Part shown: in pieces, positions 54,474-63,154 of the stretch
How positions within the stretch are numbered: position 1 is the stretch's first letter
Layout of the letters: the number at the start of each line of letters is the position of its first letter
NCBI GenBank assembly: GCA_947462335.1
Contig: OX381716.1
Coordinates: 2,228,438 to 2,292,437, forward strand
DNA length: 64,000 nucleotides
Reading direction: 5' to 3'
DNA from: Harmothoe impar
Taxonomy: Eukaryota > Annelida > Polychaeta > Phyllodocida > Polynoidae
Position numbers and translations under genes: made by a program
Notes under the pieces: model-generated
The model's input: only the letters and a program-made list of their open reading frames with translations
What the model was told of the DNA's origin: nothing
Database searches by the model: none

Positions 54474-55265
54474 AATGCATCATGCCTTAGGTCGTCATGA
54501 TGACAGGGGTGTCGGAAGCAACTTGACTTTGGGGGGGGGGGGGGGGGGGCGTGGCCCAAACCAAACGAAAGTTCAGAAGGGTGCGCGATTCCGAGCGTTA
54601 AAGCGACACACTGAAAGATTAATTTGGGGGTCTCGGAGCATGGCCCCCAAGGCAAATTTGAAAAATTTAACATGATTTGGTGCATTTTAAGGTCAACTTG
54701 TGGGTATTTCTGTATATAATTATAGAGTAATAAATATATTTTATTAGTATTTCCAAAATTTGGGAGGGGGCGGGGCAAAAGATACTCTGCCCCCCCATGT
54801 CTAAATGAATACCAGTTGTACATCACAAACATAAATGCTACATTCATGTTGTAAATATCTCTTTATTTTCCAGAAACTCCACAAAATATTAATCAAAAAT
54901 TTATAGTCATAAGAGGTATTGATATTATGCTTGCATAGCTTGCAATGTGCCTATATATATTGTATTATGTCAATACTGATCAATGTTCGTGTACTTTTGC
55001 GCTTATCATAACAATTGGAGATTTTCTTGTCTTGTAAATCACTATGTGAACGACAAATAAAGAAATTCAAAAAAAAAAAAAGATTGGGGGGGCCGTTCCG
55101 ACACCCCTGTGATGCGTGAATGCAGTCCTCGCGAGTAACTCGCGCACCATGCAGACCCTACGGGATTGATACAGTCCCGAAGGTCGGCATGGTGCACCAG
55201 TGCAGCACCGACGAGCCACTTGCTGGGGCTGCATTGGTGCATTATGACTATAAATGTGGTCCATC
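54474..55265 (+). mobile_element. TTAA-hairpin MITE interrupted by a hAT-like element
   Basis: Left part CATGCCTTAGGTCGTCATGATG and right part GATGCGTGAATGCAGTCC rejoin to the family consensus when 54504-55109 is removed. The right part continues through GGGATTGATACAGTCCCG and GCACCGACGAGCCACTTGC to CCATCCCTAAAGGATTAG. Confidence 0.7.
54504..55109. mobile_element. hAT-like element, 606 bp, CAGGGGTGTCGGAA ends
   Basis: The ends CAGGGGTGTCGGAA and TTCCGACACCCCTG are a perfect 14-bp inverted repeat with a G run just inside the left end. TGATG lies on both sides (5-6 bp). Inside the right end, AATAAAGAAATTC plus an A run looks like a captured polyadenylated 3' end. It is non-autonomous. Confidence 0.75.
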
Positions 55266-55287
55266 CCTAAAGGATTAGTACATATAG

Positions 55288-55454
55288 AAATACATCCCTG
55301 TAACTCTCCCATCCCCTGCTGCATACCGGGTGTTGCTGAAGACGGCCTTTGTCAGCTGTCGGCGACTCATGGATCCTGCACGCCCCCTGTACCCAGACAT
55401 CCTCAGACTACCAGCCCCGCACCCACAACTATACCTACTGTATCACTATGCGCT
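55288..55454 (+). CDS. Proposed internal exon of the same gene (exon 2 of 3 seen)
   Basis: 167 bases open in one frame, including SPAAYRVLLKTAFVSCRRLM and DPARPLYPDILRLPAPHPQL, ending YHYA plus two bases before donor GCGCT|GTGAGA. The next in-frame codon would be TGA, so splicing is needed to extend it. The acceptor CATATAG is weak and lies at the edge of the MITE; a start after CTGAAG (55342) is an alternative. No domain recognised. Confidence 0.35.
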
Positions 55455-55468
55455 GTGAGAGATCCATG

Positions 55469-55640
55469 GACGATATGGCCAAAATTCTGGACGATGTGGC
55501 CAAACATGGAGAGTGTGGCCAATGGACGATGTGGCCTATGGATGATGTGGACAATATTAATAAACGATGTGGACAATATTTAGTCCATACTGTAGCAGTT
55601 ATGGACAATGTGGTCAGAAGACGTTGTGGCCTATGGAGGA
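55469..55640 (+). repeat. GACGATGTGGCC minisatellite (intronic)
   Basis: About ten degenerate copies of GGACGATGTGGCC(A/T)ATGGA lie between the two proposed exons. Open frames across it are repeat-derived. Confidence 0.7.
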
Positions 55641-55715
55641 TGAAGCCAAAACACAATTTGCCCGTGAGAGCCCAGGGTTTGCCTTTAAGCTCTTTAGGTG
55701 GTCAGGTCTGCCCAT

Positions 55716-55812
55716 TTAAAGGGGCATTCTCACCACTCGCACTTAACCACATAGTAGACTAGAATAGTACTGGAATTGTGAATGGGATTAGCTCGGTGAG
55801 AATGCTACTTTA
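55716..55812. mobile_element. 97-bp MITE, GGCATTCTCACC ends, copy 1
   Basis: TTTAAAGGGGCATTCTCACC at the left and GGTGAGAATGCTACTTTAA at the right. A near-identical copy is at 57112-57204. TTAA at the edges fits the nested element at 14130. Confidence 0.75.
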
Positions 55813-55851
55813 AGTGATTAATGGTATCATAATCTCTGTCTGTGCTAGCAG

Positions 55852-56086
55852 GGCGGGGACGGCGTATAGAGACGGTCGGCACAGCCGGCCTGCAGCAGCC
55901 CCCGGGCCGCTACAGAAACACTCCCCTACCCACACACTCATACATGACTTCAGCCAGCAGTTATTCCACCCCAGGGAAGACCAGCCCTCTCTAACAGCCA
56001 CACAGTCATCGACACAGCCTTTTTCACTTCCTACAGTAAAGCCAAGAGTGTGGGACCCGGTCCCCGCACTCCCAGTACAAACCTGA
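55852..56086 (+). CDS. Proposed terminal exon of the same gene (exon 3 of 3 seen)
   Basis: Acceptor AATCTCTGTCTGTGCTAGCAG is strong. The first base completes the codon left open at 55454 (CT+G), and the frame continues AGTAYRDGRHSRPAAAPGPL ... FSLPTVKPRVWDPVPALPVQ to TGA at 56084-56086. This tail is proline/serine-rich and probably disordered. AATAAAG at about 56139 could be the polyadenylation signal. The phase match over an intron with a minisatellite and a MITE is the main support; the family is not recognised. Confidence 0.4.
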
Positions 56087-56545
56087 CACCATCCTCGTTA
56101 ATGGATTACAAATATACCCCCTTTCCATGTATTTTTGAGTAATAAAGTACCCCTTTTTATTGAAAAATTGCTGATTTTGGGAGCCCCAAAAGTACCCCTT
56201 TTTAACAAAAAAGCTGATTTCTTTCCCCTGATAATGAAAAACAAATATTTATAAACATGCACAAATTTAATCCCATAGAGATATTCACAGAATACAATGT
56301 ATTTATGGTTGTCTGATATTAAGTTAATACTGTAGAACCACCTGGTGTAAAAGACATCCCTTTCCTTAAAATCCACTTGAAAAAAAGACCCCTTTTTCTG
56401 TAAAAACACTGATTGTACTTGTAAAAAACACCCCTTTTTTCGAAAAACGCTGACATGCACCGTCATAAGAATATTCCCCTTTATCTGTGTTTTCTCTAAC
56501 GAGGATGGTGTCTAGAAGACTCGGTAGTGCGGGGACCGGGGTGTG
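56060..56545. mobile_element. Inverted-repeat element with ACCCCTTTTT internal repeats
   Basis: CCGGTCCCCGCACT and GACACCATCCTCGTTA at the left are inverse to TAACGAGGATGGTGTC and AGTGCGGGGACCGG at the right. Inside, CCCCTTTTT followed by A-rich and CTGATTT words repeats four to five times; on the minus strand this gives KKG-F repeats that look like coding but are repeat-derived. The left arm overlaps the end of the proposed terminal exon. Confidence 0.6.
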
Positions 56546-56675
56546 GGACAACGTGTAGGAAACGTTGGAAACGCAATTTGAGACTGGGAATGTAAAAAAC
56601 ACGCGTATTTAATTTTAACAGCGCCGAGGAGTAGTATGTACCTCACACCAACGTTGGTAACTTCGAAATAGTCAT

Positions 56676-56821
56676 TTATATTGGGCGGACCCAGAAATTT
56701 GGAAAGTGGGGGGGGGGGGGGGGGGGCACCAAACACCAATATCATTGGAAAAATCCATTTTTAAATTCCAAAAGGGGGGAGCGGTCCGGACCCCAGGACC
56801 TCCCCCTGGATCCACCCCTGT
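56676..56821. mobile_element. hAT-like MITE, GGGCGGACCCAG ends
   Basis: GGGCGGACCCAGAAATTTGG at the left and CCTGGATCCACCCCTG at the right match the common GGGGCGGATCCAG terminal repeat. A G run of about 20 lies 30 bp inside the left end. Possible imperfect 8-bp target copies (ATTTATAT / GTTTATAG). Confidence 0.6.
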
Positions 56822-56929
56822 TTATAGTAATCAACATTCAATGTTTTATTTAACATTGTCTCAATGTTTCCTAGACTCTACTTTGTTTCTTTAATACTCT
56901 ATCAACTATCAACAAGTATCTTTCACGCG

Positions 56930-57022
56930 ACCAATGTAAGTGGAAGAACGCCCTTTTTAGGGCCGTTCTTGCAATAAATGTTCAATCTCAATCTCAATCT
57001 CAATCTTCGATCTCAATCTCAA
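56930..57022 (+). mobile_element. LINE 3' end with TCTCAA tail
   Basis: GAACGCCCTTTTTAGGGCCGTTC forms a hairpin and is followed by TTGCAATAAATGTTC and (AATCTC)n. A hairpin, an AATAAA and a short-period tail are typical of CR1/L2-like LINE 3' ends. The body of the element is absent. Confidence 0.55.
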
Positions 57023-57034
57023 CATACATAAATA

Positions 57035-57358
57035 CATAACGGAGATAGTTTTACAGCCGCCCACAACTCTACAGGTCGGTACGTGACCGGGGGGGGGGGG
57101 GAGTGTACTTTAAAGGGGCATTCTCACCATTCGCACATAACCACGTAGTAGACTAGAACAGTACTAGACTTGTGAGTGGGATCCTCTCGGTGAGAATGCC
57201 ACTTTATAATCGACAAGGGACACAGCTACCCCCCCCCCCCCCCTCCCCCCGGGCCCTAAGACTATGGTTAATATATAGAGACATATATAACGGAACTAGT
57301 GTTCAGGGTGATGCCGCCCACATCTCACACGTCGGTACGTGACCGGGGGTTGTACTTT
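57035..57358 (+). repeat. Direct duplication around GTCGGTACGTGACCGGGGG
   Basis: GCCGCCCACA-CTC, GGTCGGTACGTGACCGGGGG and TGTACTTTAA occur at about 57053-57116 and 57311-57358. The copy 2 GGCATTCTCACC MITE (57112-57204) inserted at the end of the first block. The second block directly precedes the transcript-like region of the 57442 frame. Confidence 0.65.
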
Positions 57359-57441
57359 AACACTCTGTGACTCGGCAATACAACCTCTCCACTCCACCTA
57401 AAACACAACGGAAGTCACACACACAAATAAAACCTCTTAAA

Positions 57442-57672
57442 ATGGGGCAAAAACGATCTAAAACTAAGTACAACTTACCGATGACTACCCGAGGCAAGAA
57501 GGCGAGTTTGAAGAAGGGATTCGTGGGTAGAATAAAACAGGACATGGTGGTGTTTAGTGCTCTCCTCTCCAACGTGGTGTGTATGGGACGTATCCAGTAC
57601 CCCTGTATCACTAGGACTCCTTTACCCTACTATGACTATACTCCTGTAGGGCCGAGTCACACTTTAACGTAG
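57442..57672 (+). CDS. Small basic protein, 76 aa, unrecognised
   Basis: ATG in a good context (CTTAAAATGG) starts 76 residues ending at TAG. The N-terminal third is strongly basic (MGQKRSKTKYNLPMTTRGKK, ASLKKGFVGR), the middle is hydrophobic (MVVFSALLSNVVCMG), and the tail is tyrosine/proline-rich (LPYYDYTPVGPS). There is no tandem repeat in it. CCAGTAAATAAAG follows about 15 bases after the stop and could serve as a polyadenylation signal. No signal peptide or known domain is visible. It could be a complete small gene or a single exon; a protein of a vanished mobile element is another option. Confidence 0.4.
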   Translation: MGQKRSKTKYNLPMTTRGKKASLKKGFVGRIKQDMVVFSALLSNVVCMGRIQYPCITRTPLPYYDYTPVGPSHTLT

Positions 57673-57829
57673 GCTCCAAACTCCAGTAAATAAAGTAATC
57701 CAAATCGTGTGCAGCTGTTTAACACTGTGTGAATATAAACATGTGAAGGTCACCAAACTTCTGGTGCGGGCTGTGGTTAAAGCATATATCCACTCAGTGA
57801 GCTAATCCCACTTGTGTACCTGTTAACTG

Positions 57830-58330
57830 ACACATTTATTTTTGTGAATCAACACCTCTATATTTGTGAATTGACACATTTATATTTGAATCCTATATTG
57901 CGGGCAGTAAATAGTACTTAAAGGATATCCATTCATATGATCCCTCTGGCTGATTTTAAACTTTTATATTTTTGACACATCTATATTTGTGAATTCTGGT
58001 GCGGTCTCCACTCATATAATCCCTGTGGGTGATTTGTGACTATACATGGGTGTCAAAATATATGACCGCGTCGCCGTGTCGAAATTAAGGGGGAGTGGCG
58101 TGTCGCCGTGTCGATTTTTATTCTTTACATTCTGGTCTATTTCTCTGTGTCCGTCGATTTTTAAAAGGGCCGTGTCGCCCGTGTCGATTTTAAGAACCCC
58201 CCGTGTCGCCGTGTCGCGCGTGTCGATTTTTACCCATGTATAGTCACTGATTTTACACTTTCATATTTTTGACACATTTATATTTGTGAGGTGACACATT
58301 TATATTTGTGAAGTGACACTTTCACTTTAG
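57830..58330 (+). repeat. TTTATATTTGTGAA minisatellite with CGTGTC doublet block
   Basis: GACACATTTATATTTGTGAA and variants repeat on both sides. Embedded at 58065-58240 are CGTGTC doublets (GTGTCGCCGTGTCGATTTTT, CGTGTCGCCCGTGTCGATTT, then TAAGAACC), matching the layout at 32781-32970. Confidence 0.75.
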
Positions 58331-58344
58331 TGCTGTGACACCTG

Positions 58345-58650
58345 TATATGTGACGTCAGCTGTGACGTCGTGACGCCGTCCAGTGACACACTATTCAGCA
58401 CTACACTGTAGTAATTTCCTCTTACATCCAGCTGACTTCACGTTGATACCTTCCCCATAGACTGCCCCAGACGGCAGGGTGTATCTCCTCCTGCCGCTAC
58501 AACCCGCTCACAGGCCGCTCACAGGCCGGGTGGGGCCGGCACTCACGGCCACCACTCGGTGCCTGCCGCACCAGCAGCACACAGAGCAGCTCACACACAC
58601 TGACAGAGCAGCTCAACACGGCGTGAACAGAAGCTGCTACATCCACTGCT
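58345..58650. promoter_or_regulatory. CpG-rich segment with CRE-like sites
   Basis: GTGACGTCAGCTGTGACGTC gives one perfect CRE and a half site, followed by TGCCGCTACAACCCGCTCAC and CACAGGCCGGGTGGGGCCGG. It is promoter-like by composition, but no TATA box or attached frame was found. Confidence 0.35.
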
Positions 58651-58794
58651 TGTATTAACGTGAAGTTTTAATCCCAATGTGAGTGTTCACTGTCTGTGTA
58701 TGGAGGTGGGGTACACAACCACCTGTGTGTGTCTGTAGATGTACTCCTGACGCCACCTGCTGATATCTAACACCAAGGTGTAGCTAGGTGTGGA

Positions 58795-58910
58795 CCAGCT
58801 CTACATCTCCCGGCATGAGCCTACCACAAGCCTACCACACTAGCCTTCAACAGGCCTACCACAGGCCTATAGCACCAGCCTAACACAAGCCTAACACCGG
58901 CCTAGATCCT
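58795..58910 (+). repeat. Degenerate minisatellite GCCTACCACA
   Basis: GCCTACCACAA/GCCTAACACAA recurs about nine times with an 11-16 bp period. Confidence 0.8.
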
Positions 58911-59146
58911 GGCCTCCAGTGGCCTATAACTAGGTATAGCAAGGGCCTAAAGGTCCTAGAAGTGAGACAGGAAAGCACAGGTGCCCCCCTCAGTACTAAC
59001 AGTGGGGCTGGGGTAGGTACAGGTGCCCAGTGTAGCATGTACCTGTAGGGTGTAGGGTGCCGACTGGTGGCTGTGATCCCCACCTGACGCTATATACCTG
59101 AGGTAGTACCTGGGTATGAAGCTACCTGAGGTGGGGTGTAGATGAA

Positions 59147-59220
59147 TCCTCCAGTCCCTCTCTACTCCAGTCCCTCTACTCCTGTACCTCTACTCCAGTC
59201 CCTCTCTACTCCAGCACCTC
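59147..59220 (+). repeat. Minisatellite CTCCAGTCCCTCT
   Basis: CTCCAGTCCCTCTCTA and shorter variants repeat five to six times immediately upstream of the CpG promoter-like block. Confidence 0.75.
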
Positions 59221-59400
59221 CGGCCTCCTCCCACCCCTCTCACTGACTGACGCCCCTCCCCCTCCCCGACACACGCTCTCCGCCCCTCTCATTGGTCGCC
59301 GCGCGCTGTAAGCGGCGCGCTGATTGGCTGCTGTGTGAGCCAATCAGGGAGGGGCTTGGTGCCACATGTGGGTTTGTTGTTGTTGTGGTTGTGAGATGCT
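59220..59400. promoter_or_regulatory. CpG-island promoter-like block with three CCAAT boxes
   Basis: GC boxes (CGCCCCTCCCCCTCCCC, CGCCCCTC, GAGGGGC) surround ATTGG at 59291 and 59323 and CCAAT at 59340, with CGCCGCGCGC and AGCGGCGCGC between. This is the composition of a TATA-less housekeeping promoter. The direction and gene are not determined; no open frame starts within 1 kb on either strand. Confidence 0.45.
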
Positions 59401-59824
59401 GAGTGGATCCCCCTGATCTGATTGGGGGTAGGGGTGATGATTAGAATCCTCCCTGTGGGGGGGGGGGGGGGGGTGATGACTAAAGTGTGTTGACTAGGAG
59501 ACCTTCAGTTATTCCCCTTCTGGAGGGTTGACCCCAGCTATACTGAATCTGGGATCTGCAGACAGACCCTCCTACAGCATCCCCCCACACTACAGCAGAC
59601 GCAGATAACCATGTGCGTCTGTTGTGGTTGTGATATCAGGCTGAGGAGCTGGCACCGTCTGGGGTGACGTTATGTAGGGGTGGTGGGGAGGGTTAGGGCA
59701 GCCTCGGACTCTCAGCCCAATACTATGGAGTGTATGGGCTAGGAGCAGGGTTGCATTTCACGTTTGCACCACCAAAATGGCGCAAAATGTGAGTATTGGA
59801 GAGATGAAGGCGGTTTAAACAGGA

Positions 59825-59885
59825 CTGGGCAACTGTCGCATTGTCGCAAAAAATGTGCGACAGAGGTCTTGGAAAGTGCGACAGG
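59825..59885. repeat. TGTCGCA doublet
   Basis: CTGTCGCATTGTCGCAAAAA is followed by ATGTGCGACAG and AGTGCGACAG, the inverse word. It resembles the doublet arrays at 46 and 58 kb. Confidence 0.5.
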
Positions 59886-59889
59886 GGCA

Positions 59890-60900
59890 TTAGAGAAAGT
59901 CTGGGCTTTCTAAAGATGAAAGAAATTTGTAAATATTCCAATTAGAACTAAAGTTAGGACTATTTCAATAGATTTTGCAGCGTTCCCAGTGCAATATTCC
60001 CCGTAACCCATACAACAATGGGTTTTCAAAATTTGCTTGGATCTATACACCCACAAACCTCTCAGAATACACTACAAACCCCTCAGAGTACACCAATCTC
60101 AAGGTGGAATTCCAAACTTTTTCCAGGGCGATATGCCAACAGAGTACACCAATCTGAAAGTACATAACCAAACTGTCTTGCTACTCAATAGTTACCATAA
60201 ATTCTTGCTTAGAAGCCTAACTCAAGAAGTTCCAAATCTTGGGTGAGCAGTATGCTCCCAAACTCGAATATACCATTCAAAAAATAGAAATCCAAAGTTT
60301 TCCTGGAGCAATATATAGGGCTACCCCCATAATTTCACAGAAAACATGCATCTAAAAGTAGAATCTCGAAATTTTCCTAGAGCAATGTGCCAACAAACTC
60401 TCAAAATGGACCATTCTAAAATGATTTTCCGGGAACAATGTGCCCGAAACAAAGATACATATATTTAATAGCATTCTGCCCTGAAACCCATCAAAGCACA
60501 CCAAACTAAAGACAGAAATATCCAAATTTTCTCACCCAAAATTTACCTCAAAGAGTGTTTTTTTTTGTTTTGTTTTTTTGTTGTTGTTGTTTTTTTTTTT
60601 GGGGGGGGGGGGTCCCCCACCACACACACATCTAGTTAATGTGTGCCCATCTAAAATACTTTGCTCCAAAGATTTCTAGGTTTGCTCCAGCATATCACAA
60701 CATGCCCAGCCCTGCGGTTATAAAAATTGCTGGGGGCAACTGTGTAATTAACACCTGAAAGAAGTAATTTAAAAATGTATATTGTGATAGAATGGCAGGC
60801 TGCTCCCAAGCTATCTAACTGGTAGGATAGACACTGGCCGAGGCTGTAGTTAGGGTGCCAGGTATAAGGCTCTGCCCTACACAAACCCTAGAGGACAGGC
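59890..60900. other. No supported gene; T/G homopolymer tract
   Basis: AT-rich sequence with AGAGTACACCAATCTGAAAG-type short repeats near 60085 and 60140, and a T-rich then G-run tract at 60556-60612. TACCATAAATTCTTGCTTAG at about 60192 is a fragment of the ATAAGCC family. Confidence 0.45.
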
Positions 60901-60904
60901 CCCA

Positions 60905-61336
60905 CCCACTGATACCACCTGCTACCCCCACACACCCACTGATACCACCTGCTACCCCCACACACACACTGATACCACCTGCTACCCCCACACACCCACT
61001 GATACCACCTGCTACCCCCACACACACACTGATACCCCCTGCTACCCCCACACACCCACTGATACCTACTGCTACCCCCACACACACACTGATACCTCGT
61101 GCTACCCCCACACACCCACTGATACCACCTGCTACCCCCACACACACACTGATACGTCCTGCTACCCCCACACACACTGATACCACCTGCTACCCCCACA
61201 CACCCACTGATACCTCCTTCTACCCCCACACACCCACTGATACCTCCTGCTACCCCCACACACACACTGATACCACCTGCTACCCCCCCCCCCCCCCCAC
61301 ACACACTGATACCTACTGCTACCCCCACACACCCAC
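60905..61336 (+). repeat. 30-bp minisatellite with alternating 60-bp higher order
   Basis: The unit is CACTGATACCACCTGCTACC plus CCCACACAC(C/A). Odd and even copies alternate ACACCCACTG and ACACACACTG, giving a 60-bp dimer register until about 61160, where 2 bp are lost. A run of about 16 C interrupts at about 61286. Open frames on both strands are repeat artefacts. Confidence 0.95.
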
Positions 61337-61400
61337 TAGTAGTATAGTATGTATCGGAACGGGACTATAGTTAAGTACTGTTTATTACTCAATCGACATG

Positions 61401-61645
61401 CAGCCAATCAGAGGCTTCCATTTGGTCACGTGACCCGTTGCCATGGTAACGTGACCTACTTAGGGCTCTCAGCCAATCAGAAGCCAGCATTCTGGGTGAC
61501 CTACTGACCTACTTAGAAGCTCTCAGCCAATCAGAGGCCGGCATTCTGGTAACCATGGTAACGTGACCTGCTTACGTCACGTGACCTACTTAGGCTCAGC
61601 CAATCAGAAGCCGGCATTCTGGTAACTAGGGTAACGTGACCTACT
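61401..61645 (+). promoter_or_regulatory. Tandem units of CCAAT box, X-box and E-box
   Basis: Four units carry CAGCCAATCAGA (CCAAT at 61404, 61473, 61527, 61610). GTTGCCATGGTAAC (61437-61450) is a perfect RFX X-box palindrome; GTAACCATGGTAAC (61549-61562) and a degenerate third (about 61622) follow. CACGTG lies at 61427 and 61578. The linker GACCTACTTAGGGCTCTC recurs. RFX and NF-Y sites together are typical of ciliary and MHC II-type promoters, but here they come from a tandem repeat. Confidence 0.6.
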
Positions 61646-61649
61646 TAGG

Positions 61650-61725
61650 GTTTGTTTGTAAACAACACCACGTGGCTCTCTTGTTTGTAAACAACACCAC
61701 GTGACACGTGACTGTTTGTAAACAA
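61650..61725 (+). promoter_or_regulatory. Forkhead-like and CACGTG triplicate
   Basis: TTTGTAAACAACACCACGTG occurs twice and TGTTTGTAAACAAAC once more. TGTTTGTAAACA is palindromic and forkhead-like; CACGTG occurs at 61669, 61698 and 61705. It lies next to the CCAAT/X-box array. Confidence 0.55.
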
Positions 61726-61845
61726 ACAACTTATATATAGAAAATAAACACAACAAGTTCCATGTTATGTTAAAATTATATTTTCAAAAAAAAAGCACAT
61801 CTGTTACAGCGTCTATGTGTAACTACGCGCGTTCTCATTCAAACA

Positions 61846-62481
61846 CTATAACACTATCATACCGTAGCAGCAGCAGGTAGGACTGGAAGAAAAGCAAGCG
61901 CACGAGCAGAAGCGACGACACCAGTTGCACCATCCGGCCTTCGCGTTGGTAGCCCTACTACTCGTCGCGCGTTCAACTGGAGGTTTAAGAGTGACAAATG
62001 ACGATTCTTTGTCGACGCGACTGCTAACATCAGCATCGGCAGCAGCATCGGCAGCATCGGCAGCAGCATCGGCAGCAGCGGCAGCAGCCTCGGCAGCAGC
62101 GGTAGCAGCAGTAGCAGCAGCTGTAGCAGCAGTAGCGTGAGCATTAGCAACAACAGCAGCAGCGACAGTAGCAAGGGCGGCAGAGCGGGCACTAGCAGCG
62201 TTATCAGCGGCGTCATCGGCAGCCGCAACAGCATCAGCAGCAGCAGCGTCGGCATCGGTGGCATGAGTAGCTGCATAGGCGGCAGCAACAGCAGCAGTCA
62301 CAGCCGCAGCGGCAACAACAACAACGTCATCACAACCAGCGTCACTAACAGCCGCAGTAAATGCAGCAGTAGCACGCTGAGCAGCACTAGCAGCAGCAGT
62401 AGCAGAGGCTACAGCATCAGCTTCACATTCGCGCGCCGCTTCGTCATTCCGCTTCATGTCACGGTAGCAACTTTCCATCAT
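61846..62481 (-). CDS. Alanine-rich protein with cysteine-rich tail, 211 aa
   Basis: From the first ATG (62481) the protein has a charged start (MMESCYRDMKRNDEAARECE), a long alanine-rich region (about 21-150) with periodic Asp/Thr/Val (ADAADAAADADV), a normal linker (SSRVDKESSFVTLKPPVERA) and a tail with eight cysteines in 21 residues (WCNWCRRFCSCACF, TCCC). Alanine codons vary (GCT, GCC, GCG, GCA), which argues for protein-level selection rather than pure triplet slippage, although antisense serine-rich frames are also open. TATATAAGG lies upstream at about 62592-62600 on this strand. Helical Ala-rich proteins include antifreeze and structural types; I cannot assign it. Confidence 0.4.
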   Translation of the reverse strand: MMESCYRDMKRNDEAARECEADAVASATAAASAAQRATAAFTAAVSDAGCDDVVVVAAAAVTAAVAAAYAATHATDADAAAADAVAAADDAADNAASARSAALATVAAAVVANAHATAATAAATAATAAAEAAAAAADAAADAADAAADADVSSRVDKESSFVTLKPPVERATSSRATNAKAGWCNWCRRFCSCACFSSSPTCCCYGMIVL

Positions 62482-62508
62482 GGGGATCTGCAAATTGAGG
62501 CGCGGTGC

Positions 62509-62550
<42 letters not shown>

Positions 62551-62602
62551 CGTGAACGATGATGACGATGCCGAATACGGTTTCACTCCCCCTTATATAC
62601 TC
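62482..62602 (-). promoter_or_regulatory. TATA box and 5' leader of the alanine-rich frame
   Basis: On the minus strand GTATATAAGGGGGAG (about 62586-62600) is a TATA box; a start about 30 bases on would fall near 62566. The leader then contains (TAC)n (62516-62550) and CACCACCAGCACC before the first ATG. Confidence 0.35.
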
Positions 62603-62633
62603 TTACTCCCCTCCCCCCCCCTTTTTTTTTCAA

Positions 62634-62815
62634 GCTACTGGCCAGCTGCCCCCTCACGGCAGGTCTTTAGATCAGCCTTAAGTCGCTTACTACGAGGCTC
62701 ATCATCCCTCTAATCGCATTTTCCAGCCGCCGGCCGGCTGACTGCTGACGACAGGAGAGGGTGATTTGTTTTTCTTTAGATTTAAGCCGCTTACCACACG
62801 CACACCCTCTAGTCA
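62634..62815 (+). repeat. Two diverged tandem copies between the divergent genes
   Basis: TTTAGATCAGCCTTAAGTCG with CTTACTACG...CCCTCTAATC resembles TTTAGATTTAAGCCGCTTAC with CACACG...CCCTCTAGTC about 95 bp later; GCTGCCCCCTCACGGCAGG and GGCTGACTGCTGACGACAGG also align. This may be a duplicated promoter segment. Confidence 0.45.
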
Positions 62816-63111
62816 CAGACAGAGTGACAGAAAGGGAGGGGGTCGCTTTGTTCACGCTACCTGTAGTTGTTTTTCTATACACACGCTGAGCCCATGACCC
62901 GCTAATCCTTTATACAGGTAACACGCGTTCAACTAATTACTCTATTGTATGACAGTCGGTACACGGATTTAATTTTAAACCACCTTCCCATCTGGATCCA
63001 TGTCTGGCGGGGTGGAAGGATCCAGCTGAAAAGCGTGATTAGGGCTTTTGTTTCTCTTATGATAGCAGCAGGTCAGCATGCGACAGCTGAAAATGTCAGA
63101 CTCGCCGCTCC

Positions 63112-63145
63112 TATAAAAGACTGAGATGCGTCTCTCTTTCCACAC
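63112..63145 (+). promoter_or_regulatory. TATA box and pyrimidine initiator
   Basis: TATAAAAG at 63112-63119 is followed 20-30 bases later by GTCTCTCTTTCC, a pyrimidine-rich start region resembling the TCT initiator of translation-related genes. It lies about 200 bases upstream of the 216-aa frame. Confidence 0.5.
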
Positions 63146-63154
63146 ACCCTTCTA

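Noticed and set aside
60815..61370. Valine/glycine- and proline/threonine-rich frames
   Set aside because: They translate the 30-bp array; both strands are equally open.
62137..62520. Serine-rich plus-strand frame opposite the alanine-rich frame
   Set aside because: It lacks an ATG start in the open region and a promoter; the minus strand has an ATG, normal flanking sequence and a TATA box. The choice is not certain.
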